Assembly: GCF_047974105.1 (NCBI RefSeq)
Contig: NZ_JBHYRS010000005.1
Span: 124,001-188,000, forward strand
Direction: 5' to 3'
Origin: Mitsuokella sp047974105
Lineage (GTDB): Bacteria > Bacillota > Negativicutes > Selenomonadales > Selenomonadaceae
Length of the DNA stretch: 64,000 nt
Shown piece by piece: positions 26,669 to 34,388 of the stretch (position 1 is the stretch's first letter; every line of letters starts with the position of its first letter). The position numbers and the translations under genes are program-made. The notes below the pieces were generated by a model. It was not told the DNA's origin and did no database searches. It was given only the letters and a program-made list of their open reading frames with translations.

Positions 26669-27998
26669 CTTTCTGCATGATTTCTATCGCCATAGAAAGT
26701 TCCTTCCGTGTGATATTCAGTGGGGGATTGAAATAGAGTACATCGCCGAGCGGGCGCAGGACGAGACCATACGAGAGGGCTTTTTTGTATATGGCATAGC
26801 CAATGCGTTTTTTGGCGTCGAAGGGTTCTTTCACTGCTGGAGCCTTGACGAGCTCGACCGCATGGATAAGGCCAAGATGACGAATCTCGCCGACATGGGG
26901 ATGGCTGCCAATAGCATGCTGCATCTCTTTAGTGAGCCAGTCCGCATTTTCCTGCGCAGTTTGCAGGATGGGCTGTTCCCTGAAAATCTTTTGGACAGCC
27001 AGGGCCGCGGCACAGCCAAGCGGATTGCCGGCATACGTATGGCTGTGCAGGAAAGCGCGGCCTTGCCCGTAGTCGGCGTAAAACGCATCGTAGATTTCTT
27101 CGCTGACGCAGGTGACGGACATCGGCAGATAGCCGCCTGTCAGGCCTTTTGAAAGACAGAGAATGTCCGGACTGACGTCAGCCTGCTCACAGGCGAACAT
27201 CGTGCCCGTGCGGCCAAAGCCCGTGGCAATCTCGTCAAAAATCAATTTGACATCATGGGCATCACAGAGACGGCGAAGCTTTTTCAGGTAGAGCGGAGGA
27301 TAAATGCGCATGCCGGCACTGCCCTGCAGCAGCGGCTCGACAATCATCGCTGCCGTTTCTTCAGCATGGGCGGCAAAGGCTTTTTCGGCATGGATGAAGC
27401 ATTCGCATTGACAGGATTCACGCGTCTTTCCGTATGGACAGCGGTAACAGTCGGGGGCTTTGATATGGATATTGTCCATCATCATGGGCTGGTAGAGTTT
27501 GGCATAAAGGTCCATGCTGCCGACCGAAAGGGCCCCAATCGTCTCGCCGTGATAGCCTCCGGTCAGGCACATGAATCTCTTTTTTTCGGGATGGCCGCCC
27601 TGCTGATAGAATTGGAAGCACATCTTCAGGGCACATTCGACAGAAGCAGATCCGTTGTCGTTGAAATGAAATTTCCTGTTTTTGGCCGGCGTGATTTCCT
27701 TGAGTACTTCCGCGAGTTCAATGGCCGGTTTATGGCTGAAATTCGCGAAGATGACATGTTCAAGACGGTCGAGCTGCTCCTTGATAGCCTCATTGATTTC
27801 TTTGTTGCAGTGGCCGAACAGATTGGCCCACCAGGAGCTCACGATGTCGAGATATTTTTTGCCGTGAATATCGTAAAGCCAGATTCCCTTGGCATGGTCA
27901 ACGATGATGGGCGGCAGTGTTTCGTAGTCTTTCATTTGGGAGCAGGGATGCCATATGAGGTCAAGGTCGCGCTGCTCGTAAGATTTACAGGTATGCAT
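26643..27998 (-). CDS. bioA: adenosylmethionine--8-amino-7-oxononanoate aminotransferase
   Basis: A 451-residue class III PLP aminotransferase with WHPCSQMKDYE at the N terminus, the DEIATGFGRTG motif and Lys in LSKGLTGGYLPMS that forms the internal aldimine. It converts KAPA to DAPA in biotin synthesis. Last gene of bioY-bioD-bioA; ATG 27998 follows AAAGGAACG. No bioF or bioB is in the window, so the earlier and last steps must be encoded elsewhere. Confidence 0.94.
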   Translation of the reverse strand: MHTCKSYEQRDLDLIWHPCSQMKDYETLPPIIVDHAKGIWLYDIHGKKYLDIVSSWWANLFGHCNKEINEAIKEQLDRLEHVIFANFSHKPAIELAEVLKEITPAKNRKFHFNDNGSASVECALKMCFQFYQQGGHPEKKRFMCLTGGYHGETIGALSVGSMDLYAKLYQPMMMDNIHIKAPDCYRCPYGKTRESCQCECFIHAEKAFAAHAEETAAMIVEPLLQGSAGMRIYPPLYLKKLRRLCDAHDVKLIFDEIATGFGRTGTMFACEQADVSPDILCLSKGLTGGYLPMSVTCVSEEIYDAFYADYGQGRAFLHSHTYAGNPLGCAAALAVQKIFREQPILQTAQENADWLTKEMQHAIGSHPHVGEIRHLGLIHAVELVKAPAVKEPFDAKKRIGYAIYKKALSYGLVLRPLGDVLYFNPPLNITRKELSMAIEIMQKAMTDVLGQ

Positions 27999-28014
27999 CG
28001 ATCGTTCCTTTTCG

Positions 28015-28701
28015 TCAGGTGTAGAGATATTTCAGTACGTCGGCGTCTATATCTAAGCTGCTGTCACCATCTTTTACAAAAGCGAGGATAGCGACACCGG
28101 TCATTTCGGCAATCATCCTGGCGTTGTCGTCCTGCATGATGTCCCCCGGAATATAGTGGTTGAAGATAATGCCGCGAATCGGGATATGACGGGCGTTTAG
28201 GTGCTCAATCGTCAGCACAGTGCTGTTGATGGTGCCAAGGCCGGCGTCGGCGACGATGAGTACACCGAGATTGAGTCTCTTTACGAGGTCGTCGAGCCCC
28301 ATGTGCATCGTATCGTCCCAGCGCAGCGGGCAGATGATGCCGCCGCTGCCTTCCATGGTCAGGTAGTCGTATGTTTCTTTCGCCCGCGTAAAGTCGTTTT
28401 CGACGCGGTCAAAGTCAATAGGCTGCCGATTGATTTTAGCTGCGAGGTGAGGGGAGACGGCTTCTTTATATACGTAGGAAACGAGATTTTCCTGACGTTC
28501 GCCAATCTTAGCGATGCGGTTGACGTAAAGGGCATCGCCGGCCTGCAGGCTGTTCGTATCATCCGGGACGGCGCCGGAAAGAGCCGCTTTGTAATAGCCG
28601 GCGCTGAGTCCTGCGTCACGCAGTTTCTTGACAATCAGGGCGGTCACATAGGTTTTGCCGACATCGGTACCCGTGCCTGTGATAAAAAGTGTTTTGCCCA
28701 T
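28015..28701 (-). CDS. bioD: dethiobiotin synthetase
   Basis: A 228-residue P-loop enzyme with FITGTGTDVGKTYVTAL at residues 5-21, the SAALSGA-type substrate loop region and EGSGGIICPL. It makes dethiobiotin from DAPA, CO2 and ATP. Its ATG lies 2 bp after the bioY stop, with GGAGG inside the bioY end. Confidence 0.93.
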   Translation of the reverse strand: MGKTLFITGTGTDVGKTYVTALIVKKLRDAGLSAGYYKAALSGAVPDDTNSLQAGDALYVNRIAKIGERQENLVSYVYKEAVSPHLAAKINRQPIDFDRVENDFTRAKETYDYLTMEGSGGIICPLRWDDTMHMGLDDLVKRLNLGVLIVADAGLGTINSTVLTIEHLNARHIPIRGIIFNHYIPGDIMQDDNARMIAEMTGVAILAFVKDGDSSLDIDADVLKYLYT

Positions 28702-28703
28702 AA

Positions 28704-29303
28704 TCAGTCAGCCTCCTTGATAGCAGATGCTGCAGCTGTCGATGCCTGCGCTGCGTTGAGCCAGAGTCCTGCGCGGTAACAGCGCAGACCGAGACCGGCC
28801 GCGGCCATGCAGAGCAGGAAATCCGGGCCTGCCTGCAGGATGCCGCAGTAAAAAATCGCGGCCCAGAGGGCAATCGGCGCGTCGATGACGTAATTTGAGA
28901 CGAGATAAAACCAGCTGATGCCGATGAGGTAGACAATGACCATGCCGCCGAAATTCACGGCCAGCAGGCTGCGGAAAGAGATATGTTTTAAGCTGCGGGC
29001 AAATTTACCGCAGAACCACGCCTGCAGGATAAAACCGAGGAGATAGCCGAACGTCGGCTGCAGCAGGTAGGCAGGGCCGCCGCCCGAGGCAAAGACCGGC
29101 ACGCCGAGAAGTCCCAAAAGGACGTAAGCCCCGACGGCGATGGCGCCAAGGCGCGCGCCGAGCATGAGCCCTGCGAGCAGCGTGAACAGGAACTGCAAAG
29201 TATAGACATCCGTGCCCACGGGAATGCGGATGAAGGTACCAATGGTAATCAAGGCAATGAAGAGGGCGCAGAGCACCAATTCGCGAAGCGGTAGTCTTTT
29301 CAT
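28704..29303 (-). CDS. bioY: biotin transporter substrate-binding protein BioY
   Basis: A 199-residue S-component of an ECF transporter with about six helices: ALFIALITIGTFIRIPVG, ARLGAIAVGAYVLLGLLGVPVFASGGG (quoted in part: LLGLLGVPVFASGGG) and PTFGYLLGF are BioY hallmarks. First gene of the biotin operon, so uptake and synthesis are jointly controlled by the operator upstream. ATG 29303 follows AGGAGG. Confidence 0.94.
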   Translation of the reverse strand: MKRLPLRELVLCALFIALITIGTFIRIPVGTDVYTLQFLFTLLAGLMLGARLGAIAVGAYVLLGLLGVPVFASGGGPAYLLQPTFGYLLGFILQAWFCGKFARSLKHISFRSLLAVNFGGMVIVYLIGISWFYLVSNYVIDAPIALWAAIFYCGILQAGPDFLLCMAAAGLGLRCYRAGLWLNAAQASTAAASAIKEAD

Positions 29304-29341
29304 GAATAAATCCTCCTGATACTATGATATTCATGGTTAAT

Positions 29342-29395
29342 AGGATACCCCTTTACTGGTTTACTGTCAACTTTAAATAAATATATAGTTAACAA
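29342..29395 (-). promoter_or_regulatory. bio promoter with BirA operator
   Basis: Minus strand: TTGACA (29365-29370), 17-bp spacer, TATCCT (29342-29347). Overlapping the -35 is TTGTTAACT-N14-AGTTGACAG (29364-29395), which matches the BirA box TTGTTAACC-N14/15-GGTTAACAA with three or four differences. Biotin-loaded BirA bound here would block the polymerase. Confidence 0.82.
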
Positions 29396-29451
29396 TAGGG
29401 GCAAAAAAAGGGTATACGGCCCCTTTCCCCATAGAATGGTGCAACATTCAT

Positions 29452-30363
29452 TTATGCGGCTTGTCTCATCTTTTGCTTTTTGTTGTAGTATGTATACAGG
29501 TTGTGCCCTATCGAAACCAAGAAAATCTCTGTGCGGACGGCAATACTGCCTCTCCGCACTATTTTCCTGTACCAACGGTCCGTCTTCAGGATGCCAAACG
29601 TCCCTTTTGCTTGAATCGAACGGTTCATCCGTAGCAGCGCGCCCTGGATGCTGTTCAGGTTTTCCACGACTTCTTGGTGCATGGCAGTCAGTTCTCGGTT
29701 CATCCGGACGGTTCCGTTCCCGTCTGTCCGCTTGCAGTCTGGTGCATAGGGACAGCCAGTACAGTCCTCGCATTGGTAGACTTCTTCCTGGCGGCCCAAA
29801 TGGGGTCCTCTTACATGCTGGCGATAGAAGAAACGGAATGCCCGTTCATTGGGGCAACGCAGCGTGCCAGTCTCATCAATATGGAAGTTCACGGCTCGGT
29901 AGGGATTGTACTCTTTCAGCTTGTTTGTATATTCCTGGAGTCGCTCGTAATGCCGCTGCTGCGGGCTCTTGTGGTGCCCACGTCCATGGACGAAATCTGC
30001 TTCATCGAGCTTCCAGAAGGCCGTGTACTGCTTTAGCACCTCGGTCAGATATTCTGGGACATACTCTGTGTTCGTAGGGATGGCAATGCCGCTAGGAACC
30101 AGCTCTACATTGATTTCCTTGAATAACGCGGTTATCTTTGCGGAGAAACGGTACCGGGATTTCTCCGTCGCCTTCTTCCACACCCATTGATATTTATTCG
30201 CATTTGCTTCGAATTTTGAACCGTCAATGTATAGGTGGTTGAGATCGACATGCTCTTCTGCAAATATCTTACGGTTAAGGTCGCAGAACAATTCTTCCAC
30301 GGATGGCTGGAGTACATCGTAAATGAAATAGCCAAAAGAATGATACGTGGGAATGTTTTCCAT
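29452..30363 (-). pseudogene. IS1182-family transposase, N-terminally truncated
   Basis: The 303-residue frame matches the C-terminal two thirds of an IS1182-type DDE transposase: LYIDGSKFEANANKYQWVWKK region (quoted in part: YIDGSKFEANANKY), the four-cysteine segment CEDCTGCPYAPDCKR, and the end RMNRSIQAKGTFGILKTD and TEIFLVSIGHNLYTYYNK. Full-length members are near 450-550 residues. The upstream frame has TAG and TAA at once, and the first catalytic region including the N-terminal helix-turn-helix is missing, so it is a remnant. The bases around it are less GC-rich than the neighbours. Clear terminal repeats could not be paired. Confidence 0.85.
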
Positions 30364-30389
30364 AGTGGGATATAGAGAATTTTACTACA

Positions 30390-30424
30390 AAAAGTGCCGC
30401 ATGCTCAATGAGCATGCGGCACTT
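30390..30424. repeat. perfect 16-bp-arm hairpin next to the transposase remnant
   Basis: AAAGTGCCGCATGCTC and GAGCATGCGGCACTTT are separated by 3 bp; on the minus strand TTTTT follows the stem. It can terminate the gene ending at 30507. It may also be the transcription-insulating hairpin of the insertion sequence. Confidence 0.8.
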
Positions 30425-30506
30425 TGCTTTTTAGAGGCCTGTTATTTCACAGCCCCTTTTATTTGGCTTATTCATTGTAATGTGTAGGCTGGCCTGTTGA
30501 TGGTGA

Positions 30507-31655
30507 TCAGGGATTTTCTAAGTCACCGTCGTGGTAGAGGAAGTCAAGGTAGGGGATGGCGGCGAGATATTCCGTTCTGGCGGGGATCCAGCTGTCGGTG
30601 TAGAGGATATCGGCCTCTTCGAGGACTTTGCGCTGTGGGTCGTAGCGGACGGCGAAACTCGGGAAGAGCAAGTTGGCGAGGCCGTCCTCGGTATCGGCCA
30701 GCGAGCAGTAGAGCATGCCATCGATGCGCTTCATGTTGAGCTTATCGGTGTAGAGCGGCGGGTCGAGCAGAGGGATTGGGCCCCAGCCCGGCTGCTTGAG
30801 ATGAGCGTACTCGGGCAGCTGCAGCTGCTTGCAGACCAGGCGGCGATAGTAGTCGTCAGTGGAATAGGTAGCAATCGGCAGCATGGTCGTGCGCGCGTTT
30901 TTGAACTTCAACTCGACGGTCTGGAACGGTTTCTCGGTGATCTTTGTGATCTTGTAGATGCGTTCGGTATTATCCGGATAGGAGAGCTCGACGTGGAACG
31001 CATAGAGCTGATCATCGTCCACGGCTCTTGTGAACCGGTTGTAGCGGATCAGGCCCGTCGCCTTGTCGTAGCTCACGCTGTCGACATCGTAGCCTACGTC
31101 ACAGACCTTCTTGAGCAGGGAGCTGTTTTGGGCAAATTTCTGGAAGTAAACCGTGCCGTATGGCAGCTCGCCTGTCTTGCCCTGGCTGTGCTTGAGGCCT
31201 TCGATGACGGCCTTGAGCTCCCTGTTTTCGCCCTCGATGTTGATCTGCTGGATGGCCTGGTTGAGGTCGACCTGGTCGAGCTGAATGTAGGCTGTCAGAT
31301 GGCAGGTGACGAGCGTGTAGCCGTCGTTTGTCTTGCTCATTGCATACGACTCGTTCTGGACGGCGAGGATGTTGCCAGAGATGGATTGAATCTCATCTTC
31401 AGTAAGAACCTGATTGTGTGTCTTGGAATAACTCTGGACAAAGACGCCGGCCTTCTCGGTTGCCAGGCGCAGGGCGTCCTTGTGCGCTTCTTCGCGGGCC
31501 TTCTTGAGCCCCGCCTCCGAGATGTCATCCGTCAGATAGCTGCCCGTCACCTCAACAGTCTCGATATGGGCATTGCCGTGCCATTCGGCATAGGCAGGCG
31601 CTGCTGCTACGAGCACGGGCACCATGGCCAGTGCTCCGAATTTCTGAAAAACCAT
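30507..31655 (-). CDS. secreted protein with FlgT-N/LPP20-like domain
   Basis: A 382-residue protein with a Sec signal peptide (VPVLVAAAPAYA, cleavage before EW near residue 24). The first mature domain, ETVEVTGSYLTDDISEAGLKKAREEAHKDALRLATEKAGVFVQSYSKTH (key features: a strand, then the Ala/Lys-rich helix KKAREEAHKDALRLATEKAGV), resembles the LPP20/FlgT N-terminal domain found in envelope-associated proteins. The rest is not recognised. It stands alone, with its own promoter and terminator. A periplasmic or outer-membrane-associated role is inferred; no flagellar genes are near. Confidence 0.6.
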   Translation of the reverse strand: MVFQKFGALAMVPVLVAAAPAYAEWHGNAHIETVEVTGSYLTDDISEAGLKKAREEAHKDALRLATEKAGVFVQSYSKTHNQVLTEDEIQSISGNILAVQNESYAMSKTNDGYTLVTCHLTAYIQLDQVDLNQAIQQINIEGENRELKAVIEGLKHSQGKTGELPYGTVYFQKFAQNSSLLKKVCDVGYDVDSVSYDKATGLIRYNRFTRAVDDDQLYAFHVELSYPDNTERIYKITKITEKPFQTVELKFKNARTTMLPIATYSTDDYYRRLVCKQLQLPEYAHLKQPGWGPIPLLDPPLYTDKLNMKRIDGMLYCSLADTEDGLANLLFPSFAVRYDPQRKVLEEADILYTDSWIPARTEYLAAIPYLDFLYHDGDLENP

Positions 31656-31727
31656 ACAATCGCCTCATTTCTCATCGCGCAGGTTACGGCATGTGTTGCC
31701 GCAGTACACTCATATATTCTACTCCCT

Positions 31728-31756
31728 ATTGTAGCGCAAATGGGGGCAATGGTAAA
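31728..31756 (-). promoter_or_regulatory. promoter of the secreted FlgT-like gene
   Basis: Minus strand TTTACC (31751-31756) and TACAAT (31728-31733), 17-bp spacer, about 72 bp before the start codon. Confidence 0.6.
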
Positions 31757-31818
31757 AGACTTATTCGAATTTTGCGTATCGCTCAGCTCTGGCTCATGGC
31801 GACAAAAATCCCGGCGCA

Positions 31819-31850
31819 TAAAAGAGCCCCGGCCTGCTGGACCGGGGCTC
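31819..31850 (-). terminator. terminator of the AICAR transformylase gene
   Basis: Minus strand GAGCCCCGG and CCGGGGCTC form a 9-bp stem followed by TTTT. Confidence 0.8.
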
Positions 31851-31869
31851 GTGTTCTTCTCGTGAAATA

Positions 31870-33048
31870 TCAGTGATGGAACAGGCGAATGTGCGTCATG
31901 GCCATCGTCATGTTGTATTTATCGGCCGTCTCGATGACATTGTCATCGCGGATGGAGCCGCCCGTCTGGGCAACGTAGGTTACGCCGCTCTTGTGGGCGC
32001 GCTCGATATTGTCGCCGAACGGGAAGAAGGCATCCGAGCCAAGGGAGACGCCCGTCTCTTTCTTGAGCCAGGCTTTCTTTTCTTCGCGCGTGAAGACCGG
32101 CGGTTTTTCCGTGAAGACGCGTTTCCAGTCATCGGTCTCGAGCAGGTCTTCCCATTCTTCGCCGATGTAGACGTCGATGGCGTTGTCGCGGTCCGGACGG
32201 CGCACTTCCGGTTTGAACGGGAGGTTCAGGACCTGCGGGCTCTGGCGCAGGAACCAGTTGTCGGCCTTCGTGCCGGCGAGGCGCGTGCAGTGAACGCGGC
32301 TCTGCTGACCGGCGCCGATGCCGATGGCCTGGCCGTCCTTCGTGTAGCAGACGGAGTTGGACTGCGTGTACTTGAGCGTAATCAGGGCAATCAGCAGGTC
32401 GCGCTTCGCGCTTTCGGGCAGGTCGTGGTTCTTCGTCGCAATATCCTTGAGGCAGTCTTCCGTAATCTTGACATCGTTGCGCTTCTGTTCAAACGTGACG
32501 CCGAAGACCTGTTTGCGTTCAAATTCTTCCGGCTCATACGAAGGGTCCATCTGCAGAATCAGGTACGTGCCCTTGCGTTTTGATTTGAGGATTTCGAGAG
32601 CCTCCGGCGAATACGACGGAGCGATGATGCCGTCGGAAACTTCGCGTTTGAGGAACGAAGCCGTCTGGGCATCGCATTCATCGGACAGGGCGACGAAATC
32701 GCCGTAGGAGCTCATGCGGTCAGCGCCGCGGGCACGGATATAAGCCGTGGCAATCGGGGAAAGCTCGACACCTTCAACGAAATAGACTTTCTGCAGCGTC
32801 TCGGAGAGGGGAACGGCGACAGCAGCACCAGCCGGGCTGACATGCTTGAAAGAGGCAGCTGCCGGCAGACCCGTAGCCTCGCGTAGTTCGCGGACAAGCT
32901 GCCAGCTGTTCATGGCATCGAGCAGATTGATGTAGCCCGGACGCCCATTGAGGACCTCGAAGGGCAGTTCACCTTTTTCCATGAAAACGCGGGCCGGTTT
33001 CTGGTTCGGGTTGCATCCGTATTTGAGTTCCAGTTCGTTCATTTTCAC
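31870..33048 (-). CDS. stand-alone AICAR transformylase (PurH C-terminal type)
   Basis: A 392-residue protein covering only the AICAR formyltransferase half of PurH: ELKYGCNPNQKPARV, AAASFKHVSPAGAAVAVPL with the catalytic Lys-His pair, QSNSVCYTKDGQAIGIGAGQQSRVHCT (quoted in part: VCYTKDGQAIGIGAGQQSR) and SDAFFPFGDNIERAHKSGVTYVAQTGGS (in part). The IMP cyclohydrolase domain is absent and must be encoded elsewhere. It transfers a formyl group from 10-formyl-THF to AICAR. Control by a ZTP riboswitch upstream fits the enzyme, since ZTP builds up when formyl-THF is short. Confidence 0.9.
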   Translation of the reverse strand: MKMNELELKYGCNPNQKPARVFMEKGELPFEVLNGRPGYINLLDAMNSWQLVRELREATGLPAAASFKHVSPAGAAVAVPLSETLQKVYFVEGVELSPIATAYIRARGADRMSSYGDFVALSDECDAQTASFLKREVSDGIIAPSYSPEALEILKSKRKGTYLILQMDPSYEPEEFERKQVFGVTFEQKRNDVKITEDCLKDIATKNHDLPESAKRDLLIALITLKYTQSNSVCYTKDGQAIGIGAGQQSRVHCTRLAGTKADNWFLRQSPQVLNLPFKPEVRRPDRDNAIDVYIGEEWEDLLETDDWKRVFTEKPPVFTREEKKAWLKKETGVSLGSDAFFPFGDNIERAHKSGVTYVAQTGGSIRDDNVIETADKYNMTMAMTHIRLFHH

Positions 33049-33068
33049 CTATACTCCTTTTTTCCATA

Positions 33069-33165
33069 CAAAAAGGCCGACACAAATCCAGGCGGTGCCC
33101 AGACGGTCGGCTCTTCTTCCCTGTGCTCCCTGTGGTCATCCACTTCCGTCAGTTGCACAGCATCT
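33069..33165 (-). promoter_or_regulatory. ZTP (pfl) riboswitch with terminator platform
   Basis: Minus strand: CTGTGCAACTGACGGAAGTG (33139-33158), GACCACAGGGAGCACAG, then GCCGACCGTCTGGGCA (33095-33110). The pattern matches the ZTP riboswitch: the P1 pair CTGTGC/GCACAG, GGGAGCAC, and the pseudoknot GACGG with CCGTC (commonly GGCGG/CCGCC), a compensatory change. GCCGAC of the 3' part also pairs with GTCGGC just before CTTTTT (33070-33080), so ligand binding competes with the terminator. Confidence 0.88.
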
Positions 33166-33171
33166 AATTAA

Positions 33172-33200
33172 AATCTATCATTATCACGGGGGTTTGTCAA
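33172..33200 (-). promoter_or_regulatory. promoter of the ZTP riboswitch unit
   Basis: Minus strand TTGACA (33195-33200), 17-bp spacer, TAGATT (33172-33177), directly upstream of the aptamer. The remaining gap to pfkA (33201-33343) holds an AT-rich stretch (TATTATAAAA near 33258) that probably contains the pfkA promoter. Confidence 0.8.
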
Positions 33201-33343
33201 GGTTTCGTCTGGTCCGAAAAAGTTACCAGTATCCCTGTTTTCTTCGGCCTTTTTATGGTATTATAAAAAATGGTAAATGTCATGTTATGACGTTGATTCA
33301 ATCAAAAACGCTAGCAATTCTCAATTCAAGGGGGACTTCCATT

Positions 33344-34306
33344 ATGTTGAAAAGTATTGCAGTATTGACCAGCGGCGGCGACAGCCCAGGCATGAACGCA
33401 GCAGCTCGTGCTGTCGTTCGTACTGCACTGTACGAGGGTGTCAAGGTATGGGGCATCCGCGGCGGCTACCATGGTCTGCTGGAAGAGGATATGTTTGAGA
33501 TGCAGTCCAAGGACGTCAGTGATATCATCCAGCGTGGTGGTACGTTCCTCGGCACGGCACGCTGCAAACGCTGGAAGACGCCGGAAGGCCGCATGATGGG
33601 ATATAAGCATCTGACGGACCGCGGCATTGAGGGCCTCTGCATTATCGGCGGTGACGGCTCGCTGCGCGGTGCATCGCTGCTTTCGAAGGAAACGGGCATG
33701 CCGATTGTCGGTCTGCCGGGCACGATTGACAACGATGTCTGGGGTTCCGACTACACGATTGGCTGCGATACGGCTGCCAACACGATTATCGATGCCATCA
33801 ACAAACTGCGTGATACGGCTTCGGCACACCGCCGTGTCATCGTCCTCGAGGTCATGGGCCGCAACTGCGGCTGGCTCGCACTCGTCTCGGGCATTTCGGG
33901 CGGTGCTGAGTACATCCTCGTACCGGAAGAGGAATACGACCTCGATGCTATCTGCGAGAATATGTCGGAAGCGTATAAGAAGGGCAAGCGCTATATCCTC
34001 GTCGTCGTGGCAGAAGGTGCCGGTTCCGGTCAGGAAATCGGCCAGTACATTGCCGAAAAGACGAAGCTCGATACGCGTGTATCGGTTCTCGGTCACATCC
34101 AGCGCGGCGGCTCGCCGTCGGTCATCGACCGCGTCCGCGCCAGCCAGCTCGGTGAGCAGGCTGCTCTTGCTCTAATTTCGGGCCTGTCCGATATCGTCTT
34201 TGGCTACAGCAAAGGCCGCGTCGTCTCGATTGACCTGCACGATGCTGTCAACAACAAGAAGATCCTTGATCCTGATTATCTGCATCTGGCAAAAGTCCTG
34301 TTCTGA
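33344..34306 (+). CDS. pfkA: 6-phosphofructokinase
   Basis: A 320-residue ATP-type PfkA. The N-terminal LTSGGDSPGMNAA, the GGDGSLRGA motif (Gly typical of ATP use), the catalytic PGTIDNDVWGSDYTIGCDTA loop (in part: PGTIDNDVWGSDYTIG) and GGSPSVIDR are present. It catalyses the committing step of glycolysis. ATG 33344 follows AAGGGGGA; a much longer upstream frame has no support. It is a single-gene unit ending in a shared terminator. Confidence 0.95.
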   Translation: MLKSIAVLTSGGDSPGMNAAARAVVRTALYEGVKVWGIRGGYHGLLEEDMFEMQSKDVSDIIQRGGTFLGTARCKRWKTPEGRMMGYKHLTDRGIEGLCIIGGDGSLRGASLLSKETGMPIVGLPGTIDNDVWGSDYTIGCDTAANTIIDAINKLRDTASAHRRVIVLEVMGRNCGWLALVSGISGGAEYILVPEEEYDLDAICENMSEAYKKGKRYILVVVAEGAGSGQEIGQYIAEKTKLDTRVSVLGHIQRGGSPSVIDRVRASQLGEQAALALISGLSDIVFGYSKGRVVSIDLHDAVNNKKILDPDYLHLAKVLF

Positions 34307-34332
34307 TTGCCTGAGCATTATACGGATATAAT

Positions 34333-34378
34333 AAAGGAGCCCGTTTCCTATCATGATGATAGGGAACGGGCTCCTTTT
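34333..34378. terminator. bidirectional terminator between pfkA and metH
   Basis: AAAGGAGCCCGTTTCCTATC and GATAGGGAACGGGCTCCTTT pair almost fully around a short loop, with T tracts usable from both directions. Confidence 0.88.
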
Positions 34379-34388
34379 GCATCTGGCT

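Noticed and set aside
30390..30424. CRISPR-like or satellite repeat
   Set aside because: It is a single hairpin, not repeated; no CRISPR array or cas gene is seen in the window.
29396..30470. Terminal inverted repeats of the IS1182 remnant
   Set aside because: GGCCCCTTT near 29416 and AGCCCCTTT near 30455 look alike but lie in the same orientation, so they are not inverted ends.
31870..33048. Bifunctional PurH
   Set aside because: Only the transformylase half is present; there is no cyclohydrolase domain in or next to the gene.
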